Positions 12,991 through 24,700 of a stretch of DNA of 64,000 nt are shown here, in pieces. Source of the DNA: Irpex lacteus (lineage: Eukaryota; Basidiomycota; Agaricomycetes; Polyporales; Irpicaceae). The position numbers and the translations under genes are program-made. The stretch is taken from positions 124,001-188,000 of the forward strand of contig MQVO02000010.1 in NCBI GenBank assembly GCA_001986395.2, read 5' to 3'. The notes under the pieces are model-generated. The model made no database searches. It saw only the letters and a list, made by a program, of their open reading frames with translations, and had not been told where the DNA came from. How positions within the stretch are numbered: position 1 is the stretch's first letter; each line of letters opens with the position of its first letter.

Positions 12991-13527
12991 ATCTTGGGGG
13001 TTCGTGTAGTCGTAGGTACTGGGCTTAGCCAATCAGGCTCTACTTTCTTTATCATCCACGTGCATATGCATACGTACATACTCTTGGCTGCTCTCATGTA
13101 TCGTTCGCAATTGTTGCATTACCAGTATAATTCTGCTTTTGACTTTTGAAACGGAAAAGTCGAGATCTCGATTTGGTCACCGACGACTTTGTGGCGTCCC
13201 GCCATCACTCGGCGCGGAACCTTCCGAGGAAATTCAGGCGATCGGCGTCTGGGATGTAATGACACTTCATACACACCCAGTACAACACGCTGGTACTGCT
13301 TTGCCACTGTTGGTGCGGACGGAATGCTCGGTATACGGCGGTGTAGACTCAGCATACGAAGATAGTGCTGATAGGACAATAACACGTTTGGAGGAGGGAG
13401 GGTAATTGGGTGAGTGTGCTGGTGCCGGTGAAGTATCACTGAATGTCCACCTCGCTAACCTTACCTCTCTTCGCCCTCACCAATCAAGGAAGCCACTTAC
13501 CTATACCCATACGATACCTACCACACA
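12991..13527. other. Intergenic, upstream of ketopantoate reductase-like gene
   Basis: Co-directional spacer with 3' UTR of the WD40 gene and the promoter of the next gene. No further feature seen. Confidence 0.4.
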
Positions 13528-14796
13528 ATGCACGTCCATGTCCTAGGCCTAGGACCCATCGGCACCCTCGTCGCCCAACATATCCGGCGCGCCCTCCCCA
13601 TCGACCACACCGTCACCCTCATCCACAAAACCGCCGAACGCGCCTTCCAAGTCTCAAACGACCACTCCGGCCGGCTCCTCATGGAAACCAACGGCGTCGC
13701 CGTCCCCTCTACCGGCTTCACGCACGACTACTTCCGCCCCACGCACCCCATGAGCCGCGAAGAGCGTCGGCAATTCTTCCACTCGCAACGTAACCGCGCG
13801 AAAATCCAAACGCTCGTCGTGTGTGTGAAGGCGCATCAGACGCTGCAGGCTGTGGGGTCGCTGTATTCGCGGATTACGCCGTATACGACGATTGTGCTGA
13901 TGCAGAATGGGATGGGGACGATGGAGTATTTGAACGAGAAGTTGTTCACGAAGACGCAGTATAGGCCGAATTTCGTGCTGACGACGAACACGCATGGGGC
14001 GTATTTGAAGGAGTACGGGCATGTCGTGCATGCGGGGATTGGAGAGCTTGATTTTGGGGTCGTGCAGCCGGAGTATAACCCGGGGAAGGACAAGGTGGAT
14101 TTCGAGCGGTCTTATAGGGAGAAGGGGGAGCTGAGTGTGGACGATATCGCACGGGATTCGGAGGCGTTGAGGGTGGCGTTGGAGGTGGGGAGAGCGGAGG
14201 GGAGTTTGGAGGAGTTGGAGGAGAGGACGAGGAGGTTCAAGTCGTTGAAGACGACGGTGGAGTTGTTGATGAGTTTGAAGGGGTTGAATGCGACATGGAG
14301 GCCGATGAACGAGCTGCAGACGATGATGCAGCGCAAGTTGGTCGTGAACTCGGTCATCAACCCTCTCACTGCGCTCATGGGCTGTCGTAACGGCGAGTTG
14401 TTCAAGCACAACGAGACGAAGAGGATCGCGCTCAAGGTGTGCGAGGAGGCTTCGAGTGTGTTTTTCAGGCAGCATGAGATGGATTTGCAGCGGGCCAAGT
14501 TCGAGGGGGAGGATATCGGGTACAAGCCGTTTCCGAGGCTGCTGACGTCGCACGGGTTACTGCAAGAGTGTCGGCGGGTGGCGGAGGCAACACAAGACAA
14601 TTACTCGTCGATGTTGGTGGATATGAGGAATGGGAGGGAGACGGAGATTCATAGTTTGAACGGGTACTTGTTAGGACTGGGGACAGGGTACCGGTTGTCT
14701 ACGCCTGTGAACAAGGCGCTGCTTGACTTGGTTAAGTTGAAGGCGAGCATATTGTCAGCCACTACGCCCTCGCATTCTTCGAAGACGAAGAGTTAA
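13528..14796 (+). CDS. 2-dehydropantoate 2-reductase (ketopantoate reductase) family
   Basis: Single intronless frame of 422 aa. The N-terminus has a Rossmann nucleotide loop, VLGLGPIGTLVAQH (G-x-G-x-x-G, residues 6-12), followed by a basic patch suited to NADPH. The family C-terminal helical domain is present: MMQRKLVVNSVINPLTALMG carries the conserved Lys and the N-x-x-x-N-P-L-T-A-L motif of PanE proteins, and a later Ser-rich motif (DNYSSMLVDMRNGRETEIHS) matches the substrate-binding SSM-x-D-x-x-x-x-R-x-T-E-I block. Ketopantoate reductase makes pantoate for coenzyme A synthesis. Fungi often carry several paralogues, so the exact substrate is not certain. Third codon positions are strongly G/C biased, giving long antisense frames. 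Confidence 0.88.
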   Translation: MHVHVLGLGPIGTLVAQHIRRALPIDHTVTLIHKTAERAFQVSNDHSGRLLMETNGVAVPSTGFTHDYFRPTHPMSREERRQFFHSQRNRAKIQTLVVCVKAHQTLQAVGSLYSRITPYTTIVLMQNGMGTMEYLNEKLFTKTQYRPNFVLTTNTHGAYLKEYGHVVHAGIGELDFGVVQPEYNPGKDKVDFERSYREKGELSVDDIARDSEALRVALEVGRAEGSLEELEERTRRFKSLKTTVELLMSLKGLNATWRPMNELQTMMQRKLVVNSVINPLTALMGCRNGELFKHNETKRIALKVCEEASSVFFRQHEMDLQRAKFEGEDIGYKPFPRLLTSHGLLQECRRVAEATQDNYSSMLVDMRNGRETEIHSLNGYLLGLGTGYRLSTPVNKALLDLVKLKASILSATTPSHSSKTKS

Positions 14797-15525
14797 TTGC
14801 TTTACTACATGCTACACGACTGAAAGTACTGTATTAACATCTAGATTGATTATAGACACTATAATGACTGTAATGAAACACAAGTTCAACTATGTCCAAG
14901 GTGAGGCCTCGGTTGTGATTGGCTGGTTGAAATTCATGGGTCATGTCGGTCCAGGCTTCCGACGTGAATCTTAATTGCTGGACAAATCTCGGGGAAAGGT
15001 TTTTACGATGATGTAGATGGACGCCGATCATCGTCGGTGGCTGAGATTCTGCTGTGAAGAGCTTTCCTTTCATGGCTTTGTTCAACGTAACGCAAGGCTA
15101 CTGGAGGCCCGCCATGCCGTTGAAGTGCGTTCACGCGTGTGTTCAGACCTCATAAATATGGCCTCCATTTCTCTCTCTCTCCTTGTTGTACGGACGGTGC
15201 TTGGTGTTGTGATAACAGCAGCTCTGGTGCGGCAGGAACATATCTCTGATTCTGTGGCAGCTCATCGTCATCGATATCAGGTCCTTGAGCTTGTATAAAC
15301 CTCTTTCTCAGCCAATCAGATGCTCTCCTCTGCCAGACTCGCTCGCCGTCATGTGTGCCCCATCACCACGGGCAAATGCCGATCAGTGGCTTTCGAAAAG
15401 GCGCATAATAACAATCGATTGAGTCAAATAATCGCACAGTTAGAAGCGGTTTTAACCCTGCAGTAAAAACTTAACTTCATTGTCCTTTCTTGTCATTATT
15501 CTCCGGGCTGAGCGGAAGGCTATGA

Positions 15526-15705
15526 GACCGTCGAAAAACCATCGAAAAGTGATAACGTTCGCTGCGAACAAAGGTATACAATCGGCTGGGAAGCAATCGG
15601 GAGCGATCTGGCGTAACCAATTTTGGCGTGTAGCGAGGGTGTTTCCTTTATGCTCACTGAAAGGGTTCACTTTTCGATGTTTTTTCGCTCACTTTTCGAC
15701 GGTTC
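15526..15705. repeat. Inverted repeat pair, possible small MITE-like element
   Basis: Left arm 15527-15552 holds ACCGTCGAAAA and CATCGAAAAGTGA. The right arm 15667-15703 holds exact reverse complements in mirrored order, TCACTTTTCGATG (15667-15679) and TTTTCGACGGT (15693-15703), with an extra 11 bases between its two blocks. About 115 bp separate the arms. No convincing target-site duplication was found. Confidence 0.45.
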
Positions 15706-15923
15706 TTCGTGAGGAACAAAGGTTATATGTTTCCTCACACATGAATGTTCTGTGATTGTTTCAAATATCTAATTATAAGGCGCTTTATCTACGACACGTT
15801 AGGTGTGTATATCGATGCCTTTCTCGCAGATTTCGGGCGCGCTCTGATCAGCTTTTGCCCGCGGTGCATCCTTCCCCGGTCCGCCCCATATCTGCCCATT
15901 CAATCTCTGGCCCCCGCACAATG

Positions 15924-15930
15924 TATAAAA
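15924..15930 (+). promoter_or_regulatory. TATA box of AKR gene
   Basis: TATAAAA, 76 bp upstream of the ATG at 16006, followed by a C/T-rich tract as usual in strongly expressed fungal genes. Confidence 0.55.
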
Positions 15931-16005
15931 CCCCCTCCGAGTCCCCTGCCTCGTTTTATCTTCCTCCCCCGCCTTTCTTCTTCTTACTACTCTACCACCG
16001 CCAGA

Positions 16006-17453
16006 ATGTCGTCGCCCGTCATCACTCTCAAGCGCACCGGCGCAAAGGTCAGTCTCCAGCTTCACGTAGATCATGGAGAGCGATAGCTGACTGAATTGTT
16101 TGTATAGATGCCTGCCATTGGGTGAGTGACGATCTTACCTCGTCGAGGCCCGCCTTGCCCAGACTGACCATCTCCCCACGCGATTCAGTTTCGGTACCTG
16201 GAAGGTATAAATATCCTCTTCAACCCATGTCCGAGTAAACTTACTGACGAAACCATATTCAGATCCCCAACGAGCAGGCTGCTGACGTGAGTATATGCGC
16301 TTTCATATGCAAAGATAACGATATTGATGAGTGTGGGTACTTTCATAGACCGTATACAACGCTATCAAGGCCGGATACCGTCTTTTCGACGGAGCTGCTG
16401 ACTACGGCAACGAGAAGGAGTGCGGCGAGGGCATCCAGCGCGCCATCAAGGACGGTCTTGTCACGCGTGAGGAGATCTGTGAGTACTATTGCAATTTTTG
16501 GAAGTAGTCGTCAAGTAGCTCACCACGTATCTGGGTAGGGATCACCACAAAGGTCCGTTCCAATACGGTAGCATTTAATTTGCGCGCATATACGCTTACC
16601 ACTCGGTCCCTATCCAGATCTGGAACTCTTTCCACAAGCGTGAACACGTATGTCTCTCCCACTCTCCCATACCATAGCACACACCTCTCTAACGCGCATA
16701 CACCCAGCTCCTCGAGGTCGCCAAGCACCAACTCTCCCTCTGGGGCGTCGACTACTTCGACCTGCTCCTCGTCCACTTCCCCTGCTCCCTCGAACACGTC
16801 CCCATCTCCACAAAGTTCCCACCCGGCTGGTTCGGCCTCGACGAGAAATGCCACCCCGTGCGCAACATCCCCTTCCAGGAGACCTGGGGCGCCATGGAGG
16901 AGCTCGTCGACTCTGGTGCGGCCAAGAACATCGGTGTCTCGAACGTCAATGGCTCGTTGTTGAATGATATTCTGAGCTATGCCAAGTACGACCCCCAGGT
17001 GAACCAGGTGGAGATTCACCCGTATTTGACGCAGGAGGCGTTGATCCAGCTGTGCAAGCACCACGAGGTTGCTATTACGGCGTACTGCTCGTTTGGCCCT
17101 GCCAGTTGGGCAGAGTTGAACATGCATGGGCACGTTGAGAGTTTGTTCGAGCACAGCACGATCAAGAGCGTTGCGCAGGAGGCTGGCAAGAGTGCGTCTT
17201 CGTTCTCCTCTTACACCTCCTTACATACTAAATCCTCTCTCTAGCCGAGGCCCAAGTCCTCCTCCGCTGGGCCCTCCAACAAGGCCTCGCCGTCATCCCC
17301 AAGTCCAACAACCCCACACGTCTCGCGCAGAACTTCCAGGTCTCCCAGTTCGAGCTCACCGAGGCGCAGATGAAGGCCATCAGCTCGCTGAACCAGAACT
17401 ATAGGATGAACGACCCGCAGAGCATCCACATCGCTCTTGGTATCTTCGCTTAA
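16006..17453 (+). CDS. Aldo/keto reductase, D-xylose reductase-like
   Basis: Nine exons: 16006-16047, 16108-16121, 16189-16204, 16263-16286, 16349-16478, 16539-16552, 16618-16647, 16708-17191 and 17245-17453; 320 aa. The AKR catalytic tetrad falls at Asp46, Tyr51 (DGAADYGNE), Lys80 (WITTK) and His113 (LLVHFP), the same numbering as yeast xylose reductases. The cofactor loop [14 protein letters not shown] gives the IPKSN motif of NAD(P)H-dependent members. The predicted reaction is reduction of D-xylose (or another aldose) to its alditol with NADPH in the cytosol. Four exons are 14-30 nt long, so automatic gene callers could miss them. The specific substrate is inferred from family resemblance. 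Confidence 0.88.
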
Positions 17454-18388
17454 GTAGATACTGCGTGTGGAGGCTTGTTTGTAGGAAGCGATGGGGAGAG
17501 GGGGAGGAGGCCTAGAATTAGGTATCAAAAATTGTATAGTAATTGTAGCCTGAGCGGTGTGTGTACCGAGGAAGACGTTCCAGCGAGCAGGGTAGATATC
17601 ATATCATTTTCGAACACGAGAGTTGCGAAAGACGCATGTCAGAACTTTAGACAACCCTGCAATGCAGGTCGTAGTTTGTCTCGAAGGTAGGATAGCAAAA
17701 TGAAAGCGCAAGACACAGGACAGAGGTGATTACACTGAATACGCACATGTACGAGACAAAGCATGGCTAGCTATAGCTTCACTCTACAAACCCACTCACG
17801 CTGCTAATCCAGCGACTATCAAGCTTAAATGTTAGGGTGAGGTCGTAGTTCAAGCTCAAGTTGTGATTTGACTCTATGTTAATAGTGATGAGAAGCCTGA
17901 GTATACATCTACAGCCTAACTGACTGGTCTAATTGAATTGAGGCAGAAAAAAGGGCAAGAATCGGGCTGCAGAATCGCCGAGCTTGTGGTGGGGTGTTCA
18001 GGGTACATGTCACTCATCTGACCGATTTTCAAAATTTCGTGACTCGTTTCGCCGCAATCAGGTCAGAATCAGCCTCCGATTCTCTCAGAATCGACGAACT
18101 CTGAACTCCCCTACTTACAAGTCGCAAACGCAGACTCCAGGTCTGCAGAGAAGCGGTGGTTTTTTTTTACTAAGTCTGGTACTACGAATTGAAACGATGC
18201 AAAGCTGGGATTGTAAGATTATGCCTGCTTACTCTGGGATTTAGTCGGACTATACTTGGTCATGTACGGGAGCAAGGGTCGTAGCGAATTGTGTAGTAAA
18301 GATACTCTTCTAAACCGCGATCGTCGTGAGTACGAGATTGGTGTCAGGTTCCATGTACATGACGCCCTCTGGCCGTACTTCAAAGGCG
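17454..18388. other. Intergenic between convergent AKR and F-box gene B
   Basis: About 0.9 kb between convergent stop codons. Sequence is AT-richer than the genes. No exon, repeat family or RNA gene was recognised. Confidence 0.4.
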
Positions 18389-19983
18389 TCACCAATGACT
18401 AGAATCATGAACTATAGCAGGATAAGAGTGATTATTGATTAGCTTATTATCGCACAAGAATTCGAAGACATGAGTGTGAAGGCATACCTCGCGCTGATTG
18501 TAAAAAGCGATTCTGCCATCTGTTATCACAAAAGACCTCGGGGACGCGCTGCTTCAATTCTAACAGTGCCTCCTCGGTGACTTTCTCGCATGAATTGATA
18601 ACCAGCTTGTGTAGATTGGAGCTATTAGCCTGAGGCTGAGGCTGTAGTTTGCTGTTGCGCGCCTTGACGATGTCCATCAACAGCTCGTTGTTGACATCGG
18701 GACACCGCGAGACGTCTAGTTTCGACAGCTGTCGACAAAGTTCCACTCCTAGCGTCGTCTGTAGTTCCGAAGGATCAGATGATTCATGCATAGGAGTGGT
18801 CTTGGCCAATGCTCGAAGCACAGGCTCGAGCTCGGATACACGAAAGAACTCGAGGGACTGCAGCTGACCGGCGTGCTGCAGAAGTTCTATGAACGCTTCC
18901 GAACGGGGAAGTACTTCAAGTGGATCGTAGGTGTATCGGTAGACGATCGCCAGAGATCTAAGACGGCTGACAACCTTCGAAGTGATGAGGCTTTGTATGG
19001 TGTCATTCCACTGCCCACATAGCCCTTGGAGCTCGAGATGGCGGAGGTTGGGAAGGAAGAGGGAGGAGATGATATAGCTTGTTTTGATCCTGGGGCCACA
19101 AAGTATGAGGGTGTATAGATGGACTAGCTCGATGGGTGGGGATTCCACAGAGACAGCGGAGAGTGCTGTGATCCCCCCGGGCGGACGTCTCTTCCATTTA
19201 AGAATGATAGACTTTAGGCTGGGGTTCCGACGTATTAAGGATACTACGCCGGATGCAAAGTTTGGAGTAAGTGGGCCGCAGTAGATTATTTGTCGTAGAT
19301 GGGTGCATTGGTCGGCAAGATGGTCCCACTTACGGATGGCGACGTGGATGTTTAGGTATTGAAGCTGCATGTTGGATGCGCCATATAACCAGTCATTGTC
19401 ATCAGTGCCAAGAGACAAAAATTTCAGGTTGGAGATTACCGTTGGTGTCAGGAGTGGCAGGTCGAGCTGTAGTTGTCGCCCGCGTCCCAGGCCTATAATC
19501 GAAAAGGCACGAAGGTAGGCGAGTGAAACGTGGCGCAGAGAGCTGATAGCCTCTCGGACATTTTCATCGTAGTCTCGAAGATATAGTCCTCGTAGTAGAC
19601 CATTATTGTGAGACAGCCAGAGCTGTACTTTCGCCCGAGGGTCCTTTGTCGAGGAAAGAGATAGAGTGGACCAGAGCAATGGTGTAGAGACCACCAATTG
19701 TCTCAGTCTTCGAGATAGCTGCGCGAGAATCACTACAAATGCATGATCCTTGACTAGTACAAAGGAGAAGATGCTTGTGAGGATCTCAATAGGAAGATTT
19801 TCAAGGGACAGTTGTTGAATGACTGATGGCTGTAGCATGGTGGATGCCTGTAGGCAGCGAGGTCAACGGCCATCTGGTAGAAACGCAGACTGACGTGTGT
19901 GATGTGCATACCTGGATACATGGTTTATCTTGGCCCCCGGGCTGTTGAGGCGACAGCTTGTCCATCGAGGTGGATTCAGACAT
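18389..19983 (-). CDS. F-box/LRR-type protein B (paralogue of gene A)
   Basis: Model: complement of 18389-18411, 18488-19847 and 19912-19983, 484 aa. The N-terminal F-box (LENLPIEILTSIFSFVL) and leucine-rich segments align along the whole length with F-box protein A: shared blocks include HAFVVILAQLS, STPLLWSTLSLS, LRHLELQGLCGQWNDTIQ and LDVSRCPDVNNELLMDIV. Both introns sit at equivalent places with the same phases (0 after a short first exon, 1 before a tiny last exon), and the spliced end Ser-Ser-His-Trp parallels Ser-Tyr-Trp in A. Likely SCF adaptor; substrate unknown. The two copies lie about 14 kb apart in opposite orientation. Confidence 0.8.
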
Positions 19984-20253
19984 GATACCTCTCTTTAATA
20001 GTATGCGTTCAATGACCCCCTCAGTGATATGTAGGGCGTACCTGGGTTCAATGATCGACGTGCTAGTAATTTCCAAGCTATGTACCTATGGTCATAGTTG
20101 TGGTTGCTAGTAAGATCTAAAGGAACGAGCCACAAATTTTTTAATTCACAGCCGATGAACCTGCGACGTGCGCTTAGATTGGGATAGGTACCGGTACTAG
20201 GTATAGTAATAACTGCAACAAACAGTACACCGGTCTATACGCTCAGAACGTGA

Positions 20254-21525
20254 TCAAAGGCAGTCAGAAGATCGTAACCACTCATAACATTGCTCTGCGA
20301 CTGCCTCGCCATGATCTAGCACAATAAAATCATCCATTGGTGCGGTTATAGCTGTGAAGAGAGCCACGTACTGATGCAGAAGGAATGTGGGATGTCAGGA
20401 TGACCGTGCGCGACCTTGACGTTGCCTTCATCTGCTTCAAACGCCTTCAAGATCGTCTCCTTATGCTTCCCGACCCAGTCATCTGTTTCGCCAAAGTAGA
20501 GGTGTATACGATGGCGATGCTGTTGAAGGAGTGCCACGTCGAGCTCTTTGATCGTGTTCATCTCGTCATTGGCCAGACTAAGAGCGTTGTAAATCGAGGC
20601 GGGTGAATTTAGAAGTCCGCGTAAGACCTGTAGTTGTGCGTCTGGCCAGTCTTTGAACAATGCGGAAAGGACTCGTTGGGGGAGCAATCTCGTCAATGGA
20701 GAAGACCATGAGAGGATAGATGGGATTGGTGACCTAAATATTCGCTGATTTGTTAAGGTGAGTATTATGTAGTTGTGTGCAAGGTGAAACAAGGTATCGG
20801 AAGGAGGACAGCGATGAACCCCGTACGTGGCGAATGAGCCTGCTACCTGGGGACAATCGTAGTTTCGAGCACAAGGGACACTTACATTGAGTTTATGTCC
20901 GTTCGGAGTATCGGCAATATGGCAGATGGTGGGAAATAGGAGGAGAACAGAGTGGATGTCTTCTGGTCTTGCTTTGAGTGCCTGTACTTCCACTATTGTG
21001 AGAATTTGGTGATAATTAGTAGTGACGGATATGTAACCTGTAAAGTCAGCCAGGAGCCCATGCTATGTCCAGCGACAGTCAGCTTCTCGTAATGAGGCTT
21101 CACAGCATCGACGATCTCTATCAGACCTTCTACCTGTGCAGTTAACGAAGCACCAGAGCTGCTGCCATTGGGGATGTCGATCCCGGTCGTGTGTCCAATG
21201 AGAGCGTGGCCTAATATGCTTAATTCGCCTCCAGCTTTGTCATGTATGGCTGTAAGGAAAGGAGTATAGAAATCGAGAAGACCTGGATTGCCTATATAAC
21301 TTGAGTCATTAGTGCAATGTCTGCGTCGGGAAACATTTTGTATATACCTGTCACGAATATCAAACAGCCTTTATGGCTGCTTTTGCTTGGCCACCAGATA
21401 GCATGCGAGCGTGAAGCGATACGTTCGTGACGAAAAAGCGCATTCTTGAAGTGTACCGGTTGGGTTGATGGTTGGCCAGGTAGCTGCTTGTCTAGCGGCT
21501 CCAAGAACGATGGAAGTGCCGACAT
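20254..21525 (-). CDS. Lipid droplet-associated hydrolase family (LDAH-like alpha/beta hydrolase)
   Basis: Exons read as complement of 21348-21525, 21038-21291, 20886-20981, a long exon to about 20370 and a last exon from about 20313 to the stop at 20254. Visible family marks: IFVTGNPG at the N-terminus, the nucleophile elbow GHSMGSW, and the diagnostic LLFPTICHIADTPNGHKL. A later block holds GETDDWVGK, with the catalytic Asp region, and HSFCINHGEAVA supplies the terminal His. Members bind lipid droplets and act as esterases or regulators of sterol ester turnover. The stretch after HKLN is uncertain: either read through, or a 93-nt intron from GTACGG to TTTAG restores AT-SPIPSIL. ATG at 21525 is used because it precedes the conserved start. 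Confidence 0.82.
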
Positions 21526-21764
21526 TATTCTGAGCCTTAGTTTAGCTGCTATCCGACCGATTACAGTTACAGTCACTTTGAAGTCGTTTAACAAGCCTCG
21601 TTTGTTGTGGTTGGAGAACAAGTTGATTCGGACTCCGGAAACTATATTCGGCGGCAGGGAAATACACCGCCCGATTTGGCAGTGCGCATCAGCATGGATA
21701 TCATACCGCCTCGATTGTTACGCTCATCTTCATCCACAGCGTGCTCGAACGACGGGCACGTCTT

Positions 21765-24700
21765 ATGTCGCGCGTTCCCCCATTCCCCGCCGCCCGACGT
21801 CCACAAACGCCAAGTTCGAGCGAGTATGACTACCTCCCACAGTCGCCAAATACCACACGTCCACTTCAGATAAACCGACCGCCCACACGACCGACCACTC
21901 CCAGTAGTCGAAGTGCTAATGCTGGCCCATCGACCTCTCCACCGGTGGTACCTATGCGACCACAGCGGTCAGGACTAAGAGGTCGTCAAGTCTCCGAATA
22001 CTCGAATTCGGACAGAGCATCTATCGACTCACGGTATGGCGAATATAGAGACAGTCGCGATAGCTCTGGATACACCCCCGCACGGCCCACTCGCAACGAC
22101 TTTGCTGCAAGAACAAGGCCAACGAATGGAAGTATTGACGCAAATGGCCTCCTCAGTCCTCTATCACCATCGTCTGAGGCGGAAGTATCGCCACAAGGAG
22201 TTGCCGCCATTGCGGCGTTTCAGCATGCTATAGCGCGACGGCGAGGCAAGGCTGGCGACGAGTATGCAGATGCAGAATATGAAAGGGAAAAGCAGCGGGA
22301 GATGGCTATTCAGATGGATCGTCAGAAGAGGATCCGGGAGAAGGTACCTGGAAGGAAAGCCACGAAACCTAGGGCAGGAGACATCGATGGTGAGTTCAAT
22401 ACCTGACTCTCGTCTCTTGTGCTGACATGAGTGAAGCTATCCTGGATGAAATAAAGGATGAGTGGGAGATTGTCACGAATCCAGACGTGAGTGGCCATGT
22501 CTCTGTGAGTCTCAAGGTATACTGAGCCAAGCAGTTCAATCCCGTTGATCTAGCTCTACAACTTCTGGATAACTCCTCCGTCGGTAAAGATATGCGATCT
22601 TTCCGTCAAACGAAGGATATGCTTTCTAAAGCTCTGAAGGGTTCAGTCGACAGTACGTGCACTGCACATTATTGGTGCCATATGGCCATTTATTCGTTCT
22701 ATAGAGCACTACCAGGCTTTTGCCGCTTCATTACCACACCACACTGCATTGATGACTCGACTTCAGGCGATACAAGTACAGATAGGAGAAGCTCGAACAG
22801 CCCTGCAAGACTCGAAGGAAAACCTGGGTGGCAAACGTGGAGACTTAGTTCAATTGAGAACGCGTACTCAGACTCTGGAGGAAATGCTGCGCATTCTGGA
22901 TCAAATGTAGGTGTCCTTACGTCGTCTGTTGCTAACGTACTAATGTCACGTAGTGAGTATCTGCGATCAGTCCCGGACGTACTGGAAAGCTTGATCTCCG
23001 AGAAAAGGTTGCTACAGGCAGCGGTTTTGCTCGTGCGCAGTCTGAAACTCATCAACAAGCAAGATATGCTTGATATTGGTGCACTATCAGATCTTCGAAG
23101 CGACCTCACTAGTCAAGAAACAGTGAGTTACTGGAGTCACACTTGTATAGAAACTGGCCAATGACACCTTATAGATCATACGCGACATCCTAGTTGACGA
23201 ACTTCACAGTCACTTATACTTACGTTCACTCTGGTGCGATGCACGCTGGGCGGCATATGTACCTGGTCAACAAACGTGTACGTATTGACAGTTACTAACA
23301 CTGCGCCTTCTGACTGTTGTTGTAGTCCCCACTCTCGAGATCGAAGAGGAGGGCTTACCGAAGACGGAGATGCCGATGTCACCTGATTCACCATCCCCTC
23401 TGCTGCGTCGAGCGAAACTCCTTAGCCGATACCTCGATGATTTACAAACACGTCCTAACGAAGCCCCGTTAGAAGTTGAGGATCAAAATTATCGCCATAG
23501 TGCCTCTATCTCTACCCTACAGTCATCCACCAGTACTTCGCTTGGTCTGGCAGCTTTGGCGTCTCGTGGCTCACTAACAAATCTTGCTGGAGGTTCGATG
23601 ATAGGGAATGCTGGCGCTTCATCCAACAGGGACCCTGAGTCTGACTCGTTCACGTACATCGAGACACTACTGGAGTCGTTGGCTGTTCTTGGGAAGCTTG
23701 GGCACGCGCTGGATGTTGTCTCCCAGAAACTCCCTCAAGAAATTTATTCCCTGGTAGAGACAACTCTCGATGAAGTATCTGAACGAGCGGAGTACGGACG
23801 ACGGACTTCGGTGATTGTTACCAGTGGTTCGACCATGGGACGGGACAGTGTTTATTTCCTTGCTGATAGTTCGAATGGGATCCCGAGCATGGTAGGCTCT
23901 TCCGTTGCTGCGAGTACCAGCATGGCAGACCGGGGTGGATTGCTTCCCGCCACCTTGTTGCGTTTGTCGGCCCTGGAGATGTCGACTAAGCGTACCGATC
24001 AGGAGGTATTGCGAGATCTCTTCTGGACGTTGTACTCCAAGTTGGATGCTGTGGCACAAGGTCTACGTGTGGTCTACGAGGTATCGAATCGAATAGGCTC
24101 GGTATGTTCAACCAAGATGCAAATGACTATGAAAAGTGGTTCTGAAGGCCGATGCTCCACATTGTAGAGACGAGACTTCAAGGATTCCTCCGGGACAAAA
24201 CCTGGTTCTCTGTTCCCACTAGCGGAGATTTGGGATCCAGTACAAGCTGAGGTACTAACACGTGCATCATGTATTAAAAGATTCTAATATGCTGCGATAG
24301 ATACGTACTCTGCTCAACGACTATATCACGGACGAAGAGCAGGGTGTATCTTCTGGTAGAAACCCTATATCTTCAATCAACGAAGTGCTTCGTAATGGCA
24401 GATATTTCCGCGACAAGACCAAAGTAAGTCACAGACAAACAAGGATCTACTCGTAACTGTGGCTAACAATATCATTCCTAGCCTGTCTTCCGCTTCGCAG
24501 ACACGGATCTTAAATTGTCAACGAAGGTTCTCAAAGCACAAGAGGACGAACTAATACGAGTGCTGAAGGATACTGTACCAGGGCTTGTTCAAGGCTCTAC
24601 CGAGAGTGCCGTTCAGCAGACGTTATCCGCCGTTGGTTCAGATGATCGACTACTGGGCCCAGGACAGCACCACCGGCTACTCATTCATCCAGACGCGTTC

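Larger units (their letters stand above)
14797..16005. other. Intergenic region with a degenerate inverted repeat
   Basis: A 1.2 kb gene-free stretch. It contains a split inverted repeat (described separately) and, near the right end, a pyrimidine-rich promoter leading to the AKR gene. No coding exon could be supported. Confidence 0.45.

Noticed and set aside
13654..14553. A 299-codon open frame antisense to the ketopantoate reductase gene
   Set aside because: Arg/Leu/His-rich composition produced by strong third-position G/C bias in the real gene; no domain or splice support.
16486..17154. A 222-codon antisense frame over the AKR gene
   Set aside because: Mirrors the large AKR exon, whose catalytic residues are intact on the plus strand.
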